A DNA stretch of 39,168 bases from Gemmatimonadota bacterium (GTDB lineage Bacteria > Gemmatimonadota > Gemmatimonadetes > Palauibacterales > KS3-K002): contig CP070823.1 in the NCBI GenBank assembly GCA_020344375.1, forward strand, positions 1,991,572 to 2,030,739. The letters are read 5' to 3'. Shown here one piece after another: positions 8,290-15,699 of the stretch. How positions within the stretch are numbered: the first letter of the stretch is position 1; every line of letters starts with the position of its first letter. The notes under the pieces were generated by a model that did no database searches, was not told the DNA's origin, and was given only the letters and a program-made list of their open reading frames with translations. The position numbers were made by a program, and so were the translations under genes.

Positions 8290-9928
8290 CACGCGGGTCT
8301 TGATCCTGGGCGGGTCGGGCCTCGTCGGTATGGCGATCGCCCGCGCGATGCTGCGGTGCGAGCCCGCGCGGCTCGCCATCACCGCGCTTACCCAAGGCGA
8401 GACCGTGGCGGGTCTCGCCGAGCTGAAGGCGGCGGCAGCCGGGAAGAAGACCGAGGTCGCCTCGTACTGGGGCGATCTGTTCGTCGCGGATGAGTTGAAG
8501 GACGAGGCGAGGCGCGAGCTGATCGAATCGCGGGAGAAACGACTCCTGCTGCTCGAGGACCTCTACGGTCCGTTCACCCGAGAGCGGCTGGAGCGCTCGG
8601 CCCTCTACCGACTCCTGGTAGCGGAGAAGCCGCATATCGTCGTGGACTGCGTGAACACGGCGACGGCTATCGCGTACCAGGACGTCTTCAGCAGCGTTGA
8701 TGAGGTGCGTGCCGCCTTGCGCGAGGGCGGCGATATCGCCGATGTGGTGGAGCGTCACCTGGCGATCATCTACATGCCCCAGCTGATTCGTCACGTTCAG
8801 ATCCTGCTCGAGGCGCTGAGGGAGGCGAGAACCGATTGCTACCTCAAAGTCGGTACGGCCGGGACGGGCGGCATGGGTTTGAACATCCCGTTCACCCACT
8901 CCGAGCAGCGGCCGTCGAACACGCTGCTCGCCAAGTCGAGCGTCGCGGGCGCTCATTCGCTGCTCCTCTTCCTGATGGCGCGCACGCCCGGGGCCCCGGC
9001 GGTGAAGGAGGTCAAGCCGACCGCTGCCATCGCCTGGAAGCGGATCGGGGTAGGCCCGCTCGGCTGGCGGGGCAAGATGATGGAGCGTTACGACGCCACG
9101 GCGCCCGTTCCCTTCGAGGAAGCCCTCGATGACGGGAAGTCGGCCTGGCGAAGGCTCGGCGGCCAGCTGGAGTCGGTCTATGTCGATATGGGTGAGAACG
9201 GACTGTTCAGCCTCGGCGAGTTCGAGGCGATCTCTGCGCTCGGGATGATGGAGCTCGTGACTCCGGAGGAGATCGCCACGACGGTGCTCCGCGAGATCCT
9301 CGGGCAGCCGACCGGCCTCGACATCGTCTCTGCCCTCGACGGTGCGGCCATGGGCCCGACCTATCGGGGCGGCGTGCTGCGGGAGCTGGCGATCCGGCGC
9401 ATGGAGGAGTTGGAGGAGGAGACGGGCCACCGCAGCATCGCCTTCGAGATGCTCGGGCCACCCCGGCTATCCAAGCTCTTGTTCGAGGCCTACATATTGG
9501 AGCAACTGTACGGGACGATGGCGGCAGCGGCTGAACTCGATCCGCAGAAGACCGCTAAGGAGGCCGAGGCGTGGCTCGCGTCGAACGATGAGTCGCGTAT
9601 CAACATACTGTCGATCGGCCTGCCGATCCTCAGCGCCGACGGCACGCAGGTCTTCCGCGGGCCGGAGCTCAAGGTCAAGCCTGGGCCGGGGAAGAGTGTC
9701 GATGACCGGCTGATCTCGCGGGGCTGGATCGACTTGCGGCCGTCGAATTGGGCGCTCTGGCGTGATCGCTTCCGGCGCATCCGAGAGGAGCTCAACTCGG
9801 CGCCGGGCCCGGACGAGGGATCCTTCGCGGACGCCGACCTGGCCAGCCGCAGCGACAGGATCCGTCCTGGTTCGGCGGTGGCCTGGATCTTCAAGCGGGA
9901 GGACGCCGGCGAGCGAATGAAGCGCTGA
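8276..9928 (+). CDS. Large NAD(P)-binding Rossmann-fold protein of unknown function
   Basis: This is a 550-residue cytosolic protein. Residues 7-20 read RVLILGGSGLVGMA, a dinucleotide-binding glycine motif of the extended short-chain dehydrogenase type. Further on come HIVVDCVNTATAIAY and GTAGTGGMGLNIPFTHSE, which look like the strand and active-site loop of such folds. No usual YxxxK catalytic pair is obvious, and the second half (about 300-550) matches nothing I recognise. ATG 8276 is preferred because GGGAGA precedes it; an in-frame GTG at 8240 would add 12 residues. It follows rluB with overlap and lies 60 nt before the MoxR gene. A link to either neighbour is inference. Confidence 0.85.
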   Translation: MEIHDTRVLILGGSGLVGMAIARAMLRCEPARLAITALTQGETVAGLAELKAAAAGKKTEVASYWGDLFVADELKDEARRELIESREKRLLLLEDLYGPFTRERLERSALYRLLVAEKPHIVVDCVNTATAIAYQDVFSSVDEVRAALREGGDIADVVERHLAIIYMPQLIRHVQILLEALREARTDCYLKVGTAGTGGMGLNIPFTHSEQRPSNTLLAKSSVAGAHSLLLFLMARTPGAPAVKEVKPTAAIAWKRIGVGPLGWRGKMMERYDATAPVPFEEALDDGKSAWRRLGGQLESVYVDMGENGLFSLGEFEAISALGMMELVTPEEIATTVLREILGQPTGLDIVSALDGAAMGPTYRGGVLRELAIRRMEELEEETGHRSIAFEMLGPPRLSKLLFEAYILEQLYGTMAAAAELDPQKTAKEAEAWLASNDESRINILSIGLPILSADGTQVFRGPELKVKPGPGKSVDDRLISRGWIDLRPSNWALWRDRFRRIREELNSAPGPDEGSFADADLASRSDRIRPGSAVAWIFKREDAGERMKR

Positions 9929-9988
9929 GCGCGCGGGCGGCGGTGTTCGCATCATACGGAGCGTGGCAGAACTGGGCAGGATATCGGG

Positions 9989-11017
9989 ATGGCAGACGAA
10001 GCGAAGCTGAAAGAGAAGCCGACGAAGCGGAAGAGCCAAAAGGCAGCCGAGCCCGTCGTCAGCAGCTCGGGCCTCGAGCTCAGTGAGGTGATCGTCGGTC
10101 AGGTCCGCAAGCGGATCGTCGGGCAAGAAGGGATGGTCGAGCGGATACTCATCGGGCTGCTGACCGGCGGCCATGTTCTGCTCGAGGGTGTCCCCGGGCT
10201 CGCCAAGACACTGGCCGTTCGCACGGTTGCCGAGACGATCAACACGCGCTTCCAGCGCATACAGTTCACACCGGACCTGCTGCCCGCCGATCTGATCGGC
10301 ACGATGATCTACAACCAGAAGACGGGCGACTTCGAGCCGAGGCAGGGCCCGATCTTCGCGAACATCATCCTGGCCGACGAGGTCAACCGGGCGCCGGCCA
10401 AGGTGCAGTCGGCCCTGCTGGAAGCGATGCAGGAGAAGCAGGTCACTTTCGGCGGGCAGACATTCGGGCTTGAAGAGCCGTTTCTCGTGCTGGCGACGCA
10501 GAACCCCATCGAACAGGAGGGCACCTACCCGCTGCCGGAGGCACAGGTCGACCGCTTCATGTTGAAGGTGAAGATCGGCTATCCGTCCCGCGACGAAGAG
10601 AAAGAGATCATGCGCAGGATGGCATCGGGCGACCCCATAGCGGTGGAAGTAGTGACGGAGCCAGGCGCGATCATGCAGGCACGCCGTGACATCGCCGAGC
10701 TCTACATCGATGACAAGGTCGCCGACTACATTGTCGACCTCGTGCAGGCGACCCGGCAGCCGGCGGACTACGGCCTTCCCGAGCTCGTGCCGCTCATCGA
10801 GTACGGTGCCTCGCCGCGCGCCTCGATCTACCTGGCCCAGACGGGCCGAGCGCACGCCTACCTGCGCGGGCGCGCCTACGTGATTCCGGACGATGTGAAG
10901 GCGATGGCGCCGGACGTGTTCCGTCACCGAATCATCACGACCTACGAGGCCGAGGCGGAGGAGGTCACTTCTGACGAGATCACTCGCCGCGTGCTCGAGA
11001 CTGTGGAGGTCCCCTAG
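9989..11017 (+). CDS. MoxR-family AAA+ ATPase
   Basis: The 342-residue ATPase has Walker A GVPGLAKT (67-74), Walker B IILADE (D130/E131), the sensor ATQNPIEQEGTYPLPEAQ with an arginine soon after, and the helical lid domain. MoxR proteins act as chaperone-like ATPases that activate partners carrying von Willebrand A domains. The N-terminal 25 residues are Lys/Glu-rich and probably disordered. It heads an operon of DUF58, VWA and TPR proteins, the usual MoxR/Bat arrangement. The ATG follows GGCAGG with 8 nt spacing. Confidence 0.94.
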   Translation: MADEAKLKEKPTKRKSQKAAEPVVSSSGLELSEVIVGQVRKRIVGQEGMVERILIGLLTGGHVLLEGVPGLAKTLAVRTVAETINTRFQRIQFTPDLLPADLIGTMIYNQKTGDFEPRQGPIFANIILADEVNRAPAKVQSALLEAMQEKQVTFGGQTFGLEEPFLVLATQNPIEQEGTYPLPEAQVDRFMLKVKIGYPSRDEEKEIMRRMASGDPIAVEVVTEPGAIMQARRDIAELYIDDKVADYIVDLVQATRQPADYGLPELVPLIEYGASPRASIYLAQTGRAHAYLRGRAYVIPDDVKAMAPDVFRHRIITTYEAEAEEVTSDEITRRVLETVEVP

Positions 11018-11024
11018 GCTGGAC

Positions 11025-11930
11025 ATGGAGCGGTCCCCCAGTGCGCAGGCCGTGCCTCGTGAGGTCTTGCGCCAGGTCAAGCTGATAGAACTGCGCACAC
11101 GCGGCCTGGTCGACACACACTTCAGCGGCGAGTACCAATCCGTATTCAAGGGGCAGGGGATGGAGTTTGCCGAGGTGCGTGAATACGTGCCCGGCGATGA
11201 GTACCGTACCATCGATTGGAACGTGTCGGCCCGAATGGGCCACCCCTACGTGAAGACCTACACCGAGGAGCGGGAGCTCAGCGTTCTGTTCGCGGTCGAT
11301 CTGTCGGGCTCGGCGCAGTTCGGGACGAGGGGCCGATTCAAGGCCGAGGTGGCAGCCGAGATCGCCGCCGTCGTCGCCATGGCAGCGATCAAGAACAACG
11401 ACCGGGTCGGCTTGGTGCTGTTCACCGACCGGATCGAGCAGTTCGTGCCGCCCAAGAAAGGTCGGCGGCACGCGCTGCGCCTCATCCGCGACCTGCTGGC
11501 GTTCGAGCCGAGCGCCCGGGGCACCGACCTGTCGGTCGCCTTGGACTACATCGGCCGCATACTGCGTCATCGGGCTATCGTGTTCCTGATCTCCGACTTC
11601 CAGGACAGCAACTTCGAGAAGTCGCTGAAGGTGGTCAGCCGGCGACACGATCTCGTGGCCGTGACGGTAGGCGACCCACGCGAGCGTGAGCTGCCGGATG
11701 TCGGCTACCTCGAGCTCATAGACGCGGAGACCGATCAGCGTATCGTACTGGACTCGGGAAACCGCTTCGTGCGTGAGCAATTCGAGCATCTGGCAACCGA
11801 AGACGAGGCCCGTCTGCGTCGTCTGTTGCGGCGCCTGTCGGTCGATCAGATCGAGATCCAGACGGATCGCTCCTACGTGCTTCCGCTGATCAATTTCTTC
11901 CGGGCACGGGAACGGAAGCTTGCGCGATGA
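11025..11930 (+). CDS. DUF58 domain protein with VWA-like fold
   Basis: The 301-residue protein carries the DUF58 signature GDEYRTIDWNVSAR (57-70). A VWA-like core begins LFAVDLSGSAQFGT and continues with VFLISDFQD. In the DxSxS position the sequence DLSGS keeps the metal-binding pattern. No signal peptide or membrane segment is visible, so it should be cytosolic. It is 7 nt after moxR and overlaps the next gene by 4 nt. DUF58 proteins accompany MoxR ATPases almost universally, and the MoxR protein is taken to act on it (family knowledge). Confidence 0.92.
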   Translation: MERSPSAQAVPREVLRQVKLIELRTRGLVDTHFSGEYQSVFKGQGMEFAEVREYVPGDEYRTIDWNVSARMGHPYVKTYTEERELSVLFAVDLSGSAQFGTRGRFKAEVAAEIAAVVAMAAIKNNDRVGLVLFTDRIEQFVPPKKGRRHALRLIRDLLAFEPSARGTDLSVALDYIGRILRHRAIVFLISDFQDSNFEKSLKVVSRRHDLVAVTVGDPRERELPDVGYLELIDAETDQRIVLDSGNRFVREQFEHLATEDEARLRRLLRRLSVDQIEIQTDRSYVLPLINFFRARERKLAR

Positions 11931-12967
11931 GCCTGCTCGCGGTTGCCCTGTTGTTGCTGACCGTCCAGGCGCTGCCCGCTGGGCAGGGTGGCGTCGAGCT
12001 GCGAGCGACGGTCGCGCCGGATTCCGTGCGTGTCGGCGACCGCATCACGCTGACCGTGGAGCTGAGCGGCGTGACGCGAGGCGCCGAAGTCGTGTTCCCC
12101 GAGCTTCCCGACAGCGGGGTCGTCGCGGCTCTCGGGCCGCCGCTGCGGCTCGCCGTATCGGCCGACGGGGCTCACTCGGCGCGCTATGAGCTGGTGGTGT
12201 GGGGCCTCGGCGTGGTGCCGCTGCCGGAGGCGGACGTGCGCATCGTGACGGAGTCAGCGGAGCTGCTCATCGCCACCCCGGCGCTGACGGTTCACGTGGC
12301 GTCGGTACTGCCGGCGGGCGCCGACCCGGACAGCTTGGCCTGGATGCCGCCGGCCGATGTGGTCGGCGGCAACTGGAGTACCCAGGAGAAGCTGGTCGCC
12401 GCGGGGCTCGCGCTGGCTCTGTTGTTGACCGCGGCTCTCTACGCCAGGCGGCGTGGGTCGGTTCAGCCGCCGCCGGCGCCGCCGGTGAGGCCTCCCCGGG
12501 AGCGGGCCCTGGCGGCGCTCGACGAGCTGGCGGCGCGAGGGCTCGCCGAGGCCGGCGAGCTGAAGGGCTTCTACTCGGGGCTTTCCCACATCCTGAGGGA
12601 GTTCCTCGCTGACAGCGATCGGCTGTGGGGGCTCGATCTCACCACGCTGGAGCTGGTCCAGGCGGTGGGTAGCGACGGTGTGGGCGAGTGGCGGCAGCGA
12701 GCGCTGGCCGGGCTGCTCGCGGGTGCCGATCTGGTCAAGTTCGCGCGACGGCGTCCGTCACGCGCTCAGGCCGCCCGGGCGCTCGACGCGGCACGCCGCT
12801 GGATCGTCGAGTTCGAGCGCGTCCCGATCGGGCCGCCGTCCGAATCGGAGGCAGCGCCGGAGGTCACGCCGGAGCCTGTGGATGACCTACTCGCTGCGAT
12901 GGACGAGGTTTTTGCGGAAGAGTTGGAGGCCGAAGAGCCCGGAGAAGCGGAGTCACTGGAGCCGTGA
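11927..12967 (+). CDS. BatD-like membrane protein with DUF4381-like cytosolic domain
   Basis: The 346-residue protein begins with a signal peptide (MSLLAVALLLLTVQALPAG). A beta-rich extracytoplasmic domain (about 25-130) with RVGDRITLTVELSG resembles the repeats of BatD. One membrane segment follows (LVAAGLALALLLTAALYARR), then a cytosolic helical domain with LKGFYSGLSHILREFLADSD as in DUF4381-type proteins, and an acidic tail. It overlaps both neighbours by 4 nt. Its order of domains repeats that of the first half of the large BatD-BatE protein downstream, so the operon contains two versions of this module. Function is unknown beyond association with the Bat system. Confidence 0.85.
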   Translation: MSLLAVALLLLTVQALPAGQGGVELRATVAPDSVRVGDRITLTVELSGVTRGAEVVFPELPDSGVVAALGPPLRLAVSADGAHSARYELVVWGLGVVPLPEADVRIVTESAELLIATPALTVHVASVLPAGADPDSLAWMPPADVVGGNWSTQEKLVAAGLALALLLTAALYARRRGSVQPPPAPPVRPPRERALAALDELAARGLAEAGELKGFYSGLSHILREFLADSDRLWGLDLTTLELVQAVGSDGVGEWRQRALAGLLAGADLVKFARRRPSRAQAARALDAARRWIVEFERVPIGPPSESEAAPEVTPEPVDDLLAAMDEVFAEELEAEEPGEAESLEP

Positions 12968-13938
12968 TCTTCGAGACGCCTTGGGCATTCGTTCTGCTCA
13001 TCATCTTCCCGCTCTGGTGGCTGTGGCGGCGGGAGCGAGGTGGCTTCCGCTATTCGCGTGCAGAGGTCGCGGCGCGTTCCGGGCGCCGGATCAGCCGTGT
13101 GCTGGCGGTTCTACCGGGCACGCTGCGCGGCCTGGCGGTGCTCGCGCTGATCGTTGCCTTGGCCCGGCCACAGACCGGCGTGGCGACAGAGGAGATCGAA
13201 GCCGAGGGTATCGCCATCGCCCTGGTCGTCGATATCTCGAGTTCGATGCTGGCGCTCGACATGCAGCCGCTGGACCGCTTGGAGGTAGCGAAGCGGACGG
13301 TCCTCGAGTTCGTCAGGAGCCGCCAGTACGACCGGATTGCGCTCGTCGCGTTCGCTGGCGAAGCGATTACGCAGGTGCCGCTCACGATCGACTACCGGAT
13401 ACTCGAGCGAGCCATCCAGGATCTCAGGACCGAACTGCTCGAGGACGGGACGGCAATCGGCACGGCGCTGGCCACGGCCGCCAACCGGCTGCGCCGCGCG
13501 CCGGGCAGCTCGAAGGTCGTGATCCTGCTGACGGACTGCGAGAACAACCGGGGCGAGGTCGATCCGATTACGGCGGCACGAGCGGCGGCGGCGTACGATA
13601 TCCGTACCTACACGGTCGGCGTCGGCAGTGAAGGGGTCGCGCCGGTACCGATCGGTCCGGGCCCGTTGGGCACCGAGTATGCGAGCATGCGGGTGCGTCT
13701 GGACGAAGATCTCCTGCGCCGGATTGCGGGCATCACCGGCGCTCAATACTTCCGGGCGACCAACGCCCGGGCGCTGGAGGAGATCTACCGTCAGATCGAC
13801 GAGCTGGAGAAGACGCCGGTCAACGTTCGTCGTTATGTCGAGTTCAGTGAGCATTTTCGATTGTTCGTTCTCCTGGCGGTGCTGCTGGTCCTCACGGAAT
13901 GGGTACTGCGCGTGCGCCGCTACCCGCTGTACGTCTGA
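12964..13938 (+). CDS. batA: BatA, membrane-anchored von Willebrand A protein
   Basis: The 324-residue protein has two N-terminal membrane segments (WAFVLLIIFPLWWLW and TLRGLAVLALIVAL), then the BatA-type sequence ARPQTG. A VWA domain follows with an intact metal site D90-I-S92-S-S94 (VVDISSSM) and a conserved DG loop (LLEDGTAIGTALA). A C-terminal membrane segment (LFVLLAVLLVLTEWVLR) closes it. The GTG start at 12964 overlaps the previous stop. Bat proteins are named for Bacteroides aerotolerance, but their molecular role is unresolved. The first of two VWA proteins in this operon matches BatA by order and length. Confidence 0.9.
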   Translation: MIFETPWAFVLLIIFPLWWLWRRERGGFRYSRAEVAARSGRRISRVLAVLPGTLRGLAVLALIVALARPQTGVATEEIEAEGIAIALVVDISSSMLALDMQPLDRLEVAKRTVLEFVRSRQYDRIALVAFAGEAITQVPLTIDYRILERAIQDLRTELLEDGTAIGTALATAANRLRRAPGSSKVVILLTDCENNRGEVDPITAARAAAAYDIRTYTVGVGSEGVAPVPIGPGPLGTEYASMRVRLDEDLLRRIAGITGAQYFRATNARALEEIYRQIDELEKTPVNVRRYVEFSEHFRLFVLLAVLLVLTEWVLRVRRYPLYV

Positions 13939-13969
13939 TGTCGGAAGGGTCACCCTCCGGAGGTAGGCG

Positions 13970-14983
13970 GTGAGGTTCGAGTATTCCGGCTGGATCTGGG
14001 CTGGCCTGGCGGCAGCAGCGCTCGTGGTCGCCCTGGTCTATCTGTGGCACCTGCGTCGCCGCAGTGCCCTGGACGCGCTTGGCAGTTCCGGGATGCTCGA
14101 GCGTCTGACCCGTATCGACCTTAGCGGCTCGCCGTACCGCCGCGGTGCGCTCGTCGCCGCCGCGTTGGCGCTGGCGGGCCTGGCGATGGCTGGCCCGCAG
14201 TGGGGTGCCCAGGAGGTCGAGGAACAGACACGCGCACTCGATGTGGTGGTGGCGCTGGACATCTCCGAGTCGATGTGGGCCGAGGACGTCAGGCCCAACC
14301 GCTTCGAGCGGCAGCGCCTCGCGGGCTGGCGCCTGGTCACCGAGCTGGCGGGCCACCGGATCGGGCTGGTGGCGTTCGCGGGCGCTGGCTACCAGCTGTC
14401 CCCGCTGACCATCGACCACAGTGCCCTGCACCTCTACCTGGACGCCCTCGATCCGACTGCGGCAGGCACGCCCGGCTCGTCGCCGGCCGGGGCGATCCGC
14501 CAGGCCGTATCGCTGTTGCAGGAAGCCCCCACGGAGGCAGGGGATCGCGCCATCGTCATCCTCAGCGACGGCGAGTCCCACGACGAGGAGAGAGAGGTGC
14601 TGGAGGCTGCCCGGGCGGCGGCGGCCGAGCGGATCCGTGTGTACGTGATCGGCATCGGCGGCGACCGCGGTGAGCCGATACCGCGGCATGACCCGATGGG
14701 CGGACGTATAGACGGCTACAAGCGGGATAGCGAAGGCGAGATCGTGCTGAGCCGCATGATGACGGAGCCCCTGTCCAGCGCGGCGCGGCTGACGCGAGGG
14801 CTCTGGGCTCGGGCCGACGAGGGCGGCATGAGCCGTGTGCTCGCGGCCCTGGCTGAGCTGCGGCGCGGCCGCGGGGACGTGACCCGTGGCGTGCGCTGGA
14901 CCCCCAGGTTCCAGTGGTTCGTCGCCGGGGCGTTGCTGTTGCTGGCCCTGGATTGGGTTTGGGCTTGGAGGCGGCAGCGATGA
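13970..14983 (+). CDS. batB: BatB, membrane-anchored von Willebrand A protein
   Basis: The 337-residue protein parallels BatA. It has N-terminal membrane segments (residues about 8-26 and 58-76), GPQWG before the VWA domain, and a metal site D97-I-S99-E-S101 (ALDISESM). ILSDGESHDEE is in the fourth strand region, and a C-terminal membrane segment (FVAGALLLLALDWVW) closes it. The GTG start has a strong GGAGG site (13959-13963) 6 nt upstream. Its stop overlaps the batC start. BatA and BatB are thought to assemble with each other and with the TPR protein at the membrane. Confidence 0.9.
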   Translation: MRFEYSGWIWAGLAAAALVVALVYLWHLRRRSALDALGSSGMLERLTRIDLSGSPYRRGALVAAALALAGLAMAGPQWGAQEVEEQTRALDVVVALDISESMWAEDVRPNRFERQRLAGWRLVTELAGHRIGLVAFAGAGYQLSPLTIDHSALHLYLDALDPTAAGTPGSSPAGAIRQAVSLLQEAPTEAGDRAIVILSDGESHDEEREVLEAARAAAAERIRVYVIGIGGDRGEPIPRHDPMGGRIDGYKRDSEGEIVLSRMMTEPLSSAARLTRGLWARADEGGMSRVLAALAELRRGRGDVTRGVRWTPRFQWFVAGALLLLALDWVWAWRRQR

Positions 14984-15699
14984 GGCGCGTAACGGTCCTG
15001 CTTCTGCTGACCATCGTCCTGCCGGGCTTCCAGCCCTGGGGCCAGGAGGCCGGCGGGAATCGCGCCTACCGCCGCGGTGACTACGTGAAGGCCGTGGAGC
15101 GCTACCGGGGCACGATTCAGCGGCGCGGCTCGACGCCGCGGTTGCAGTACAACCTGGGTACCGCCCTGCTACAGCTCGGCGAGTGGGAAGCGGCTCGCGA
15201 AAGGCTGAGCGAGGCGGTGCAGGCTCAGTCCCCGGAGCTGCAGAGCCGTGCGTTCTACAACCTGGGCAACGCTCTGGCCGGGGATCCGTCGGCGGTCACG
15301 GCGGAGACCCTGCGGGCAGCGATCCGCGCCTACCGCAGGTCACTGCTGCTTGATCCGGAGCGCGCTGACACGCGTTGGAACCTGGAGCTGGCCATGCGCC
15401 GGCTCCAGGAGCTGGAGAGCAGCCGTCAGCCGCTGAGCGGTCCGGAGCAGCGACCGACGCCGCCAGAGGGGGAGGGCGCCGGCGTGGAAGAGGGTCCGGT
15501 GGAGGGAGGCCCACAGTCGGTCCAGCCACGCGCGGGCCCGGCCGAACGCCGCCAGGCCACGGGGCCCGAGGCCGTGGAAACGCCGCTGCCCCGCGGGCTG
15601 GCCGAGCAGGTGCTGCGGGCCGTCGAGGAGCGGGAGCGCGGCCTGCAGCGCGAGAAGCTGAGGCGCCAGAGACGGCGCGTGCGAGGTCCAGATTGGTGA
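14980..15699 (+). CDS. batC: BatC, exported TPR protein
   Basis: The 239-residue protein starts with a signal peptide (MRRVTVLLLLTIVLPGF). TPR helices follow: NRAYRRGDYVKAVERY, LQYNLGTALLQLGEWEAA, FYNLGNALAGD and AAIRAYRRSLLLDPERADT. The second half is Pro/Glu-rich linker ending in a basic helix. ATG 14980 is chosen because GGAGG (14967-14971) precedes it and the sequence after it is a good signal peptide. A GTG farther upstream would put 22 residues before it. Both ends overlap the neighbours. The TPR part probably mediates contacts with BatA/BatB in the periplasm. Confidence 0.87.
   Translation: MRRVTVLLLLTIVLPGFQPWGQEAGGNRAYRRGDYVKAVERYRGTIQRRGSTPRLQYNLGTALLQLGEWEAARERLSEAVQAQSPELQSRAFYNLGNALAGDPSAVTAETLRAAIRAYRRSLLLDPERADTRWNLELAMRRLQELESSRQPLSGPEQRPTPPEGEGAGVEEGPVEGGPQSVQPRAGPAERRQATGPEAVETPLPRGLAEQVLRAVEERERGLQREKLRRQRRRVRGPDW

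Noticed and set aside
9467-11212. Minus-strand frame of 581 codons
   Set aside because: It is antisense to the Rossmann-fold and MoxR genes; long antisense frames are common at this GC content and it matches no family.
15375-15698. Extension of the BatD-BatE protein to ATG 15375
   Set aside because: The added residues are low-complexity Gly/Arg/Ala sequence from another frame of batC, and a proper signal peptide begins at 15699.
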